DNA from: Jatrophihabitans sp.
GTDB lineage: Bacteria > Actinomycetota > Actinomycetes > Mycobacteriales > Jatrophihabitantaceae
Reading direction: 5' to 3'
NCBI GenBank assembly: GCA_004299665.1
Contig: SCQZ01000076.1
Coordinates: 1-8,440, forward strand
Length of the DNA: 8,440 nucleotides
This document shows, one piece after another, positions 1 to 6,591 of this stretch; the first letter of the stretch is position 1; every line of letters starts with the position of its first letter. Below the pieces are notes generated by a model. It searched no databases. It was not told the origin of the DNA and saw only the letters and a program-made list of their open reading frames with translations. The position numbers and the translations under genes were made by a program.

Positions 1-1
1 C

Positions 2-46
2 CCGCGCTCCCGTCAGGAATTCTTCGCGCTGGCCGGCCGATGCTGA
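2..46 (+). CDS. Possible C-terminal end of an upstream gene (partial)
   Basis: From the window edge one + frame reads PRSRQEFFALAGRC and stops with TGA at 44-46. Its third codon positions are richer in G/C than those of the two other + frames, as expected for coding DNA here, and the stop falls just before the ribosome binding site of the next gene. That would make it the 3' end of a gene co-directional with the Rieske/DUF2231 operon. Fourteen residues are too few to name a family, and non-coding leader sequence is an equally fair reading. Nothing else is recognisable in the first 50 bases. Confidence 0.3.
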   Translation, partial: PRSRQEFFALAGRC

Positions 47-53
47 CCACCGT

Positions 54-59
54 GGGGAG
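54..59 (+). promoter_or_regulatory. Ribosome binding site of the Rieske/DUF2231 gene
   Basis: GGGGAG lies six bases before ATG 66. It rules out the in-frame TTG at 60, which directly abuts the motif, and so fixes the start at 66. Confidence 0.7.
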
Positions 60-65
60 TTGACC

Positions 66-920
66 ATGAAGGCAATCTCGTCGATCTTGCGCCGCATCGA
101 GGCGGCCGAGGCGCTGGATCCGATCGCCAAGCCGATCATCGAGACGACCGCCAAGGCCGTCCGGCCCCGGTTGGTGCGCAACTTGGCCAGCGGCACGCCG
201 CTGGGCCACCCCGCCCACCCCATGCTCACGGACCTGCCGATCGGCGCGTTCACGATGGCCGCGCTGCTCGACGTGGTGGGCGGCGCGAAGTCGGCGCCGG
301 CCGCCGACCTGCTGGTGCGGGCGGGGTTGCTCTCCTCGGTGCCCACGGTCGCGACCGGCCTGAACGACTTCTCCGACACCTACGGCGCGGAGACGCGCAT
401 CGGGCTGACGCACGCGGGCGTGAACGGCTCGGCACTGCTGCTCTACTGCCTGTCCGGACGGGCCAGGGCCCGCGGGCACCGCGGGCGCGGCAAGCTGCTC
501 GGTCTGGTCGCGCTCGGCACGCTCGTGGCCGGCAGCTACCTGGGCGGGCACCTGTCGTTCACGAAGGGGACGAACGTCAACCGGACCGCGTGGGAGCACG
601 CGCCCGAGGACTGGACGGCCGTGCTGCCCGACGCCGACCTGGCCGACGGGGAGCACCGCCGCGTCGACGCCGGCGGTGTCGCGGTGCTGCTGTCCCGCTC
701 CGGCGGCGGGCTCTCGGCGATCTCGGCGACGTGCTCGCACATGGGTGGCCCGCTGGACGAGGGGACGTTCGCGGACGGCTGCGTCACCTGCCCGTGGCAC
801 GGCAGCACGTTCCGACTCAGCGACGGCGGTATCGAGCGCGGGCCGGCCTGTGTCGAACAACCCGTCTTCGACACGCGAGTGCAGGACGGGCAGATCGAGG
901 TACGCGCCGCCACGTCCTGA
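66..920 (+). CDS. DUF2231 membrane domain fused to a Rieske [2Fe-2S] domain
   Basis: A 284-residue protein with two parts. Residues about 46-165 form a DUF2231-type membrane region. It carries the family signature GHPAHPMLTDLPIGAF (47-62), hydrophobic segments near 58-73, 82-98, 115-130 and 143-160, and the conserved YLGGHLSF segment (158-165). Residues about 184-280 form a Rieske domain with both cluster motifs intact: C223-S-H225 followed by GGPLDEG, and C242-PW-H245 followed by GSTF. Two Cys and two His should ligate a [2Fe-2S] cluster. The family is known for electron transfer, but the partner is unknown. No signal peptide or twin-arginine motif is seen, so the Rieske part is probably tethered at the membrane; which face is uncertain. 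The next gene starts 28 bp downstream and encodes a second DUF2231 protein, suggesting an operon and perhaps a complex. Domain identity is strong; cellular role is unknown. Confidence 0.9.
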   Translation: MKAISSILRRIEAAEALDPIAKPIIETTAKAVRPRLVRNLASGTPLGHPAHPMLTDLPIGAFTMAALLDVVGGAKSAPAADLLVRAGLLSSVPTVATGLNDFSDTYGAETRIGLTHAGVNGSALLLYCLSGRARARGHRGRGKLLGLVALGTLVAGSYLGGHLSFTKGTNVNRTAWEHAPEDWTAVLPDADLADGEHRRVDAGGVAVLLSRSGGGLSAISATCSHMGGPLDEGTFADGCVTCPWHGSTFRLSDGGIERGPACVEQPVFDTRVQDGQIEVRAATS

Positions 921-948
921 CGGCAATCCAGCAGGGAGGCACCAGCTC

Positions 949-1527
949 ATGCGCCACTTCTCGTTCCGGCCATCGCTCACCATGAAGGGACGGGAGAACC
1001 GCGGGCTCCGCGGCCTGGCCGGCAAGCCCTTCCACCCGCCGCTGACCGACATCCCCGTCGCCGCGTACCTGTTCGCCGCGGTGTTCGACATCGTGTCGGT
1101 CGCGATCGGCAGCGGTGGCGGCGACGGCGTGGCGCGGCAACTGTTCCTGGCCGGGAGCTGGACCGTCCTCGGCGGCGTGGCCGTCTCGCTACTGGCGGCG
1201 CTCACGGGCTGGGCGGACTGGCACCGCTCCAGCGAGCCGGGCAACCAGGCGCGGCGCACCATCAACGCGCACGCGGTGATCATGCTGACGGTGACGGCGG
1301 TCGCGCTGGTCGACCTGCTGGTGCGGTTCATCGGCTACCCGGACGCGGGCGCGACCCCCGTCGGCCTGATGATCTTGTCGATCATTGCGGCCGCGCTCGT
1401 CGCCGTGGGCGCGACCTACGGCGGCGGCCTGGTGTTCGACTACGGGTTCAACGTCGAGACCGCCGGCGACTCGCCGGTGTGGCACGAGAGCGAGACCGAC
1501 GTGCTGCCCGGTTCCCACCCCGCCTGA
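949..1527 (+). CDS. DUF2231 family membrane protein
   Basis: A 192-residue protein, nearly all membrane-embedded. The N-terminal signature GKPFHPPLTDIPVAAYLFAA (25-44) matches the HP-P-xTDxP motif of DUF2231. Four hydrophobic segments follow, at about 36-55, 70-88, 106-126 and 136-157. The conserved ending GGGLVFDYGFNVET (158-171) precedes a short acidic tail. The start is ATG 949, with AGGGAGG at 933-939 nine bases upstream; the frame stays open further upstream only as a shadow of the preceding gene. Family members are predicted integral membrane proteins, and some may bind haem, but no haem-binding evidence beyond conserved histidines is visible here. Its place 28 bp after a DUF2231-Rieske fusion suggests that the two DUF2231 units pair in the membrane and that this subunit receives or donates electrons. 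That role is inference. Confidence 0.85.
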   Translation: MRHFSFRPSLTMKGRENRGLRGLAGKPFHPPLTDIPVAAYLFAAVFDIVSVAIGSGGGDGVARQLFLAGSWTVLGGVAVSLLAALTGWADWHRSSEPGNQARRTINAHAVIMLTVTAVALVDLLVRFIGYPDAGATPVGLMILSIIAAALVAVGATYGGGLVFDYGFNVETAGDSPVWHESETDVLPGSHPA

Positions 1528-1536
1528 CCGGCAGGT

Positions 1537-1555
1537 GCCGCGCGCCGTGCGCGGC
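1537..1555 (+). terminator. GC-rich hairpin after the DUF2231 operon
   Basis: GCCGCGC (1537-1543) and GCGCGGC (1549-1555) are perfect inverted repeats around a five-base loop, beginning ten bases after the DUF2231 stop. No T-tract follows, so a classical intrinsic terminator is not shown, although U-less hairpins are often proposed as terminators in high-GC actinobacteria. It lies in the 57-bp gap before the channel gene and could separate the two units or simply reflect GC richness. Confidence 0.35.
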
Positions 1556-1584
1556 CCGGCGCCGGCGACCGGTAGAAAGGGCCG

Positions 1585-2640
1585 ATGAGCAGGCGGGCCC
1601 GGCTGCAGGACGCGATCCGCGTCTCCGCGCTGAGCCTGGTGCTGCCCAAGGACGACGCCGGGCCGGGGCGGATCCTCGCCCGCCGGGTGCTGATCGCGCT
1701 GGCCGTGCTGTTCGTCGCGACGCTCGCGGTGTTCGTGCAGCGCGGCGGCTACCACGACATCCGCGAGAAGCCGCTCGGCGTGATCGACAGCCTGTACTAC
1801 GCGACCGTGTCGCTCTCGACGACCGGATACGGCGACGTGACGCCGGTGTCGGCCTCGGCGCGGCTGGTGAACGTCGTGCTGATCACGCCGCTGCGACTGC
1901 TGTTCCTGATCATCTTCGTCGGCACGACGATCGAGGTGCTCACGTCCACGCTCAGCAAGCGCTCCCGCGCCCGCCGTTGGAGGAAGCACGTGCACGACCA
2001 CACCGTGATCGTCGGCTACGGCACGAAGGGACGGGCCGCCGCTGCCGCCCTGGCCGACGCCGGCGAGGCCCTCGACCGCATCGCGGTCATCGACCTGGAC
2101 GGCGCCGACGTCGAACGGGCCAGCGAGGACGGCCTCACCGCCATCTGCGGCGACGCCAGCCGCACCGACGTCCTGCGGCAGGTGTCGATCGCACGGGCGC
2201 GGCGCGTGGTCATCGCCACGAACCGCGACGACAGCAACGTGCTGGTCGCGCTGACGGTGCGCCAGCTCAATACCTCCGCCACGGTCGTCGCGTCGGTGCG
2301 GCACGCGGAGAACGCGGACCTGCTGCGGGCGGCGGGTGCCGACGCCGTCGTGGTCTCGGCGGAGGCCGCCGGGCGGCTGCTGGGGCTGTCGGCCCACTCG
2401 CCGGCCACGGCGGACCTGGTCACCGACCTGCTGGACGCGGGCACCGGGCGGGAGATCATCGAGCGCGACGCCGGCCCCGCCGACACCGGGCGGGCGCTGC
2501 GCCCGGGCGAGGACGTGCTGCTCGCCGTGGTGCGCGACGGCGCGCTGCTCGCCGACCCGAGCCGGGGGGCGATCGAGGTCCGGCCCGGTGACCGGCTGCT
2601 GGTCGCCCAGCACACCCATGCCTCAGGCGGCAAGCGCTGA
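1585..2640 (+). CDS. Two-helix potassium channel with RCK (TrkA-N/TrkA-C) domains
   Basis: A 351-residue ion channel subunit of the MthK/Kch type, expected to form a tetrameric K+ pore in the plasma membrane with a cytoplasmic gating ring. Residues 34-51 form the first helix; the pore loop ends in the selectivity filter T79-T80-G81-Y82-G83-D84; residues about 94-119 form the second helix. RCK-N starts at about 138 with the Rossmann motif G144-Y-G146-TK-G149, an acidic end of strand two (VIDLD, 168-172) and GDAS (189-192). A TrkA-C-like region covers about 285-343, ending in the typical PGDRLLVA (334-341). The filter has Thr where TVGYG has Val. The start is ATG 1585, with AAAGGG at 1576-1581 close before it. 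The gene appears to be a single transcription unit; its 3' end overlaps the convergent sirtuin gene by 18 bp. Bound ligand (NAD(H), nucleotide or Ca2+) cannot be told from the sequence. Confidence 0.9.
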   Translation: MSRRARLQDAIRVSALSLVLPKDDAGPGRILARRVLIALAVLFVATLAVFVQRGGYHDIREKPLGVIDSLYYATVSLSTTGYGDVTPVSASARLVNVVLITPLRLLFLIIFVGTTIEVLTSTLSKRSRARRWRKHVHDHTVIVGYGTKGRAAAAALADAGEALDRIAVIDLDGADVERASEDGLTAICGDASRTDVLRQVSIARARRVVIATNRDDSNVLVALTVRQLNTSATVVASVRHAENADLLRAAGADAVVVSAEAAGRLLGLSAHSPATADLVTDLLDAGTGREIIERDAGPADTGRALRPGEDVLLAVVRDGALLADPSRGAIEVRPGDRLLVAQHTHASGGKR

Positions 2641-3456
2641 CAGCACCGGCCCGAGCGCCGCGTCGATCTTCACCGTCGCGAGGGCGTCCCCGCGGGTAGT
2701 GCCCCGGTTGACGATCACGATCGGGATGCCGCGCGCCGCCGCCTGGCGCACGAAGCGGAACCCGGACTGCACCTGCAGGGACGAACCCAGCACCAGCAGC
2801 GCGTCGGCCCGGTCCACCATCGCCCGGCAGCGCTCGACGCGGGCCCGTGGGACGGTCTCCCCGAAGAAGACGACGTCCGGCTTGAGGTCGCCCCGGCACA
2901 GCGGGCAGGTGACCGGCACGAACCCGGCCACCTGCGACGCGTCCAGGTCCACGTCGCCGTCCGGGTTGACGGCCGTCGTGGCGGCGGCGAAGTCCGGGTT
3001 CGCCGCGGCCAGCCGGCGCTCGACGTCGGCGCGCGGCCAGCGGCTGTCGCAGCACAGGCACACGACACGGTCCAGGCCGCCGTGCAGTTCGGTCACACCG
3101 ATCGCCCCGGCCGCCTGGTGCAGGCCGTCCACGTTCTGGGTGATGATGCCCGCGAGGCTGCCCGCGTGCTGCAGCGCCGCGACCGCCCGGTGGCCGGCGT
3201 TGGGGTGGGCCTCGGCGATGCGACGCCACCCGAGGTGGCTGCGCGCCCAGTACCGCTGCCGGGCGGCAGGGTCGGTCACGAACGTCGTGTAGTCCATCGG
3301 CCGCGCGCGGCGCAGAACCCCGGTGGGGCCGCGGTAGTCGGGGATGCCGGACTCGGTGGAGATGCCCGCGCCCGTGAGCACCGCGACCCCACCGCGGGCG
3401 AGCAGGTCGCGCAGCGGATCGAGCACACCCCATTGTCTCCCGCCGTGAGTGATCAC
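2623..3456 (-). CDS. SIR2 family NAD-dependent protein deacylase (sirtuin)
   Basis: A 277-residue sirtuin, which removes acyl groups from lysine using NAD+ and releases nicotinamide and O-acyl-ADP-ribose, in the cytoplasm. All core motifs are present: GAGISTESGIPDYRG (29-43), TQNVDGLH (106-113), catalytic His125 in ELHGG, zinc ligands C133-x2-C136 and C184-x2-C187, and GSS (224-226). The STESGIPDYR form resembles class II (SIRT4-like) sirtuins, whose acyl preference is often not acetyl. About 45 residues separate the Cys pairs, a long but not abnormal zinc module. The chosen GTG start at 3456 overlaps the sulfotransferase stop (GTGA), implying coupled translation as last gene of the operon. 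A second GTG at 3426 (267 residues) has GGGAG ten bases upstream (3441-3437) and is a real alternative. The 3' end overlaps the channel gene on the other strand. Function is firm; substrate is not. Confidence 0.92.
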   Translation of the reverse strand: MITHGGRQWGVLDPLRDLLARGGVAVLTGAGISTESGIPDYRGPTGVLRRARPMDYTTFVTDPAARQRYWARSHLGWRRIAEAHPNAGHRAVAALQHAGSLAGIITQNVDGLHQAAGAIGVTELHGGLDRVVCLCCDSRWPRADVERRLAAANPDFAAATTAVNPDGDVDLDASQVAGFVPVTCPLCRGDLKPDVVFFGETVPRARVERCRAMVDRADALLVLGSSLQVQSGFRFVRQAAARGIPIVIVNRGTTRGDALATVKIDAALGPVLSALAA

Positions 3457-4583
3457 GCTGCGAACGCGGCGCCGACCTGGGCGGCGGTGAGACCGAAGTC
3501 CTCGAGGGCGTACCGGTGCCGGGGCGCCCGCGATCCCGACCGGCTCGCGGCGTCCTCGGCGATCACGGCGGCCTCGACGGCGGGCGTCCAGGCCAGGCCG
3601 AAGTGCTCATGGACGCGGCGCACGGTCCCGACGGGGTCGGCCACCAGGTCGCGGTACTGCACGTCGAGGAACCGCGTGGGGTCGCGGCCTCGGCGCGCCG
3701 CCGCGAAGGTGCGGGCCCCGCGTGACAGCAGCGCCAACTGGTCCGCGCCGATCGTGGCGCCGGCGAAGCGGGTCGAGTGCCCGCGGGTGGCCAGCGCGGA
3801 CAGGCTGCAACTGGAGGCCACCGCGTCGCACGGGTCGCGGTGCGTCTGGACGACCAGCGCGTCCGGGTACACCGCGAACAGCGCGTCGAGGGCGAACAGG
3901 TGGCTGGGGTTCTTCAGCACCCAGCGCTTGCCGGCGTCGTTGCTGCCGATGAGCTGCAGGTTGCGGCGGTGCCGGCGGTAGGCGGGCGTCCAGTCCTGCT
4001 CGGCGAGCCAGGCCGAGTACGTGGGCACGTGGGCGAGCGACTCGTACGACACCGACATCGCGGACTGCCGCAACAGCTGCCAGCACTCCTCGACGGTGTC
4101 GGCGTCGATGTAGTGCACGCCGGCGAACTCCGGCCGCGCGGCGTGGAAGGCCGCGAACCCGGCGGCGATGTGCCGGTGGAGCGGGTTGTCGGCCCACGTC
4201 TCGCGCGGCGGCCGCGGCTGCGGGGCGTCGCACAGCCACTGCTGGAGCCCCTGCGCGCCGGGGTCGGCGCACAGCAACCGGTGCAGCGCGGTGGTCCCGG
4301 TCCGCGGCAGCCCGGTGACGAAGATCGGCCGCTCGATCGCGACGCCGGCGGCGCCGGGGTGCTGCGCCCACGACGCCTCGCACAGCAGCCGGGCCACGAG
4401 CGCGCCGCGCAGGTCCGCCCGCTTGACCTTGCGGCCGAGCTCGGTGAGCTCCTCGTCCCGCTCGTAGGAGTCGAGCAGGACCGTCAGCCCCGCCACGAAG
4501 TCCTCGCCGCCGAAGTCCGACGATCCGGCGATCGTCGACGCGGCGGCGACCAGCCCGTCGACCGTCGCGACCGGGTCGCTCAC
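3453..4583 (-). CDS. PAPS-type sulfotransferase family protein (Rv3529c-like)
   Basis: A 376-residue protein of the sulfotransferase superfamily, which transfers a sulfonate from PAPS to an alcohol or amine acceptor. The 5'-phosphosulfate loop is VTGLPRTGTT (89-98), after a helical N-terminal region of about 85 residues. WVLKNPSHLF (221-230) and THRDP (247-251) followed by ASSCS (256-260) form the 3'-phosphate-binding segment. The longer, acidic N-terminal part and the LKNPSH motif are typical of the actinobacterial subfamily represented in M. tuberculosis by Rv3529c (family comparison from memory, not searched). GTG 4583 overlaps the SDR stop (GTGA at 4580-4583), so translation is probably coupled; the frame remains open to 5060 only as a shadow of the SDR gene. 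It sits third in an operon preceded by a KstR-like operator, and the divergent cysDN pair would feed PAPS synthesis. Acceptor unknown; a sterol-derived or lipid alcohol is an inference from context. Confidence 0.88.
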   Translation of the reverse strand: MSDPVATVDGLVAAASTIAGSSDFGGEDFVAGLTVLLDSYERDEELTELGRKVKRADLRGALVARLLCEASWAQHPGAAGVAIERPIFVTGLPRTGTTALHRLLCADPGAQGLQQWLCDAPQPRPPRETWADNPLHRHIAAGFAAFHAARPEFAGVHYIDADTVEECWQLLRQSAMSVSYESLAHVPTYSAWLAEQDWTPAYRRHRRNLQLIGSNDAGKRWVLKNPSHLFALDALFAVYPDALVVQTHRDPCDAVASSCSLSALATRGHSTRFAGATIGADQLALLSRGARTFAAARRGRDPTRFLDVQYRDLVADPVGTVRRVHEHFGLAWTPAVEAAVIAEDAASRSGSRAPRHRYALEDFGLTAAQVGAAFAA

Positions 4584-5356
4584 GCGTGGTACTCGCCGGC
4601 GTTGACGTCCAGGCAGTGGCCGGTGATGCCGCGCGCGAGGTCCGAGGCGAGGTACACCACGGCGTCGGCGATCTCGGCCGGCACCGGCAGCCGGCGCAGG
4701 TCGATCGAGGCGGCCGTCTCGTCGTAGACCGCCTGCGGGTCGACGCCGCGGGTCTTCGCCTGCCACCGGAAATAGGCCTGCAGGGTGTCCGCCCAGATCC
4801 AGCCGGGCGCGACGGAGTTGACCCGGATGCCCCGCGGCCCGAGTTCGCTGGCCAGCGCCTGCGACATCGCCAGCAGCGCGGCCTTGGTCATCTTGTAGGC
4901 GCCGTACGGCTGGCGGGAGTGGTGCCGCACCGAGGAGTTGATCATCACGATCGAACCGCCCGACGCCGTGAGCGCCGGGACGAACAGCCGCGAAACCCGC
5001 AGGTTGCCGAACACGTTGGTCTCGAATCCGGCGCGCGCCCGGTCGAAGTCGACGTCGCACAGGTCGCCCAGCGGCGGGATCGCGAAGGCGTTGTTGACCA
5101 GCGCGTCGACGCGGCCGAACTCTGCGAGTGCCGCGTCGCGCAGCGCGGCGGCAGACCCGTCGTCGGTGATGTCGGTCGGGACGGCCAGCGCCCGCCGGCC
5201 CAGCCCCCGCACCTGCTCGGCCACCTCCTGCAGCCGTGCCCCGGTCCGCGCCGCCAGCACCAGGTCCGCGCCCGCCGTCGCCGCCTGCACCGCGATCGCC
5301 CGGCCCAGCCCGGGCCCGACGCCGGTCACGACCACGACCCGGTCGGCGAGCAGCAT
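4580..5356 (-). CDS. SDR family NAD(P)-dependent oxidoreductase (Rv3530c-like)
   Basis: A 258-residue classical short-chain dehydrogenase/reductase. The cofactor motif is T11-G12-VGP-G16-L-G18; NNA is at 88-90; the catalytic tetrad is N114, S141, Y154 and K158 (YGAYKMTK), at the family's standard spacing. Hydroxy/ketone interconversion on an unknown substrate is expected in the cytoplasm. The segment between PGWIWAD (184-190) and RRLPVPAEI (221-229) is somewhat long and rich in aromatic residues (AYFRWQ), so the substrate lid may be specialised. The chosen start is ATG 5356, matching the usual length before the TG motif. A GTG at 5365, overlapping the upstream stop as GTGA, would add three residues and fits the pattern of the other junctions. 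Second gene of the KstR-box operon; order and family match M. tuberculosis Rv3530c, as far as I recall. Confidence 0.92.
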   Translation of the reverse strand: MLLADRVVVVTGVGPGLGRAIAVQAATAGADLVLAARTGARLQEVAEQVRGLGRRALAVPTDITDDGSAAALRDAALAEFGRVDALVNNAFAIPPLGDLCDVDFDRARAGFETNVFGNLRVSRLFVPALTASGGSIVMINSSVRHHSRQPYGAYKMTKAALLAMSQALASELGPRGIRVNSVAPGWIWADTLQAYFRWQAKTRGVDPQAVYDETAASIDLRRLPVPAEIADAVVYLASDLARGITGHCLDVNAGEYHA

Positions 5357-5361
5357 GCCGC

Positions 5362-6528
5362 TCACCCCAGCATCCGGTCGCCGACGGCCGCCTGGCGCGC
5401 GGCGATGCGCGCGCGCCACTCGCCGGGCGTGACGCGCGCCTGCTCGGCGTAGGGCAGGCGGGCAGGGATCTCGGTGAACGCGACCTGCTCGACGGTAGGG
5501 CCGTCGGCGGCGGTCAACGCGCGTGAGACCCGCTGCCAGCGGATCTGCAGGTAGCCGCGCCGGTGACCGGTCGTCTCCAGCCAGTTCGCCACCCCGGGGT
5601 CCTGCTCGCCGACCACGAACCGCAGCAGGCCGTCCGGATCGGGGCGTGCCTGGGAGGTGTTCAGGGATGTCTGGTGGTTGACGAAGTCCAGCGAGACGTA
5701 CCACGGGCCGCCGAGCTGGAAGCCCTGGTACGGGGCGTCGCTCGCCGGAACGGTGACGATCAGGGCGCGGTCGGGCGGCAGGTCGTAGTGCCCCACGGAG
5801 GAGTACTGCGTGGCCAGGCCACCCGGCGTCAGCCGCGGCGCTGTCATCGTGTTCACCGGCAGGTTCAGGTAGTACCACTGCGGGAATGCCAAGAAGGTGC
5901 GGACCTGACCGGTCAGCGTCCGGGCGGCGGCCGCCCATCGCTTGGCCGCCAACTGGGGCCGTGGCGGCGCCGGGGCAGCGCCGACGCGGTCGGCGCGCTG
6001 GATGCGGATCGACCCGGGCACCGCGCTCCAGTCCGACCACACCTCGCGCACGAGCAGCATCGAGGCCGTCGGTTCGAGCGCCACGGTGTTGCGGCCGGAC
6101 AGGCCCGGGCCGAGTCGCACCGTGAACCGGCCGTCGGCGGCCACGTCCAGGTCCCGGTCGTCGAAGGCCGCCTGGCTGGCCGGTGCACCGGAGGGCGTGT
6201 AGTCGCCGCCGAGGACCTGGAAGCTGAGGTCGGCCGTCGTGCCTCGCCGGCCGGTCACGACATACTCGGCGTCCCCGCTGATGCGCGCCGAGAAGTACAG
6301 CGTGTCGGGGTTGTCCAGCCCGACCTTGGTGTACGGCGTGGCCGAGCGGATGAAGTACGGGAACTGCGGGTCGTGGCTCCACGCGGAGCCGATCGAGGCC
6401 CGGATCAGCCCGGCCAGGTAGTCCAGCCCCTCCCGGTGGTCGGTCTCGGTACGCGCGTGCGGCGCCTCGGCGATCAGCCGCTCGGCCTCCCGCACGGCGT
6501 CGGCGAACACTTCGGCGACCACCCGCAC
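5362..6528 (-). CDS. DUF1214-type conserved protein, first gene of KstR-box operon (Rv3531c-like)
   Basis: A 388-residue protein of no assigned reaction. Residues about 30-190 form a beta-rich region (YFIRSATPYTKVGLDNPDTL at 58-77, followed by short repeated strands). The C-terminal part (about 260-335), with WYVSLDFVNHQTSLN (276-290), RFVVGEQDPGVANWLETT (303-320) and GYLQIRWQR (325-333), resembles the DUF1214 domain found in DUF1254/DUF1214 proteins. No signal peptide or transmembrane helix is evident. The GTG at 6528 has no Shine-Dalgarno sequence; a second GTG at 6522 sits where a leaderless transcript from the proposed promoter would begin, so the protein may be 386 residues. The stop overlaps or closely precedes the SDR start. 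Position, length and partners match Rv3531c of the M. tuberculosis cholesterol region (recalled, not searched). It could be a steroid-binding or steroid-modifying protein, but the sequence does not prove this. Confidence 0.8.
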   Translation of the reverse strand: MRVVAEVFADAVREAERLIAEAPHARTETDHREGLDYLAGLIRASIGSAWSHDPQFPYFIRSATPYTKVGLDNPDTLYFSARISGDAEYVVTGRRGTTADLSFQVLGGDYTPSGAPASQAAFDDRDLDVAADGRFTVRLGPGLSGRNTVALEPTASMLLVREVWSDWSAVPGSIRIQRADRVGAAPAPPRPQLAAKRWAAAARTLTGQVRTFLAFPQWYYLNLPVNTMTAPRLTPGGLATQYSSVGHYDLPPDRALIVTVPASDAPYQGFQLGGPWYVSLDFVNHQTSLNTSQARPDPDGLLRFVVGEQDPGVANWLETTGHRRGYLQIRWQRVSRALTAADGPTVEQVAFTEIPARLPYAEQARVTPGEWRARIAARQAAVGDRMLG

Positions 6529-6558
6529 AAACTAGAACGTGTTCTATGACCTCGTCAA
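6529..6558 (-). promoter_or_regulatory. Candidate promoter of the DUF1214-SDR-sulfotransferase-sirtuin operon
   Basis: On the minus strand TTGACG (6558-6553) and TAGTTT (6534-6529) are separated by 18 bases, giving a good -35 and a TAnnnT -10. The KstR-like box lies across the spacer and -10, an ideal place for repression. A start six or seven bases after the -10 falls at about 6522, exactly on a GTG codon, consistent with a leaderless mRNA. Prediction only. Confidence 0.45.
6533..6546. promoter_or_regulatory. KstR-like operator, TAGAAC-GT-GTTCTA
   Basis: A 14-bp inverted repeat with perfect 6-bp arms and a 2-bp centre. It fits every fixed position of the KstR operator pattern TnnAACnnGTTnnA known from mycobacterial and rhodococcal cholesterol genes, and its variable bases also resemble the common form as I remember it. 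It lies in the 79-bp gap between the divergent DUF1214-type gene and cysD, ending five bases from GTG 6528 and 61 bases from the cysD ATG. With about 70% GC (an estimate) the pattern would occur by chance roughly once per hundred windows of this size. KstR is a TetR-family repressor released by steroid acyl-CoA intermediates. Other TetR-family regulators can recognise related sites. Confidence 0.75.
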
Positions 6559-6591
6559 CGGGACCGCGCCCGCCGGTCCGGCCCGGCCGTC

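Noticed and set aside
676..948. An upstream extension of the second DUF2231 gene into the Rieske coding region
   Set aside because: It is a shadow of the Rieske frame. AGGGAGG at 933-939 and ATG 949 give a clean start.
1189..2619. A long minus-strand frame of 476 codons opposite the DUF2231 and channel genes
   Set aside because: Its translation is rich in Arg, Gly, His, Gln and Asp without any domain, and it is antisense to genes with clear motifs. It is a GC-rich mirror frame.
3453..5060. An N-terminal extension of the sulfotransferase to 535 residues
   Set aside because: The extra 159 codons are a shifted shadow of the SDR gene. GTG 4583, overlapping the SDR stop, is the natural start.
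6533..6546. A KstR2-type site (HIP/ring-degradation regulon)
   Set aside because: As recalled, the KstR2 pattern has CAAG...CTTG half-sites, which are absent. The AAC...GTT half-sites fit KstR.
5563..6549. A plus-strand frame of 328 codons opposite the DUF1214-type gene
   Set aside because: It has compositionally biased sequence, no ribosome binding site or family motif, and ends inside the divergent control region.
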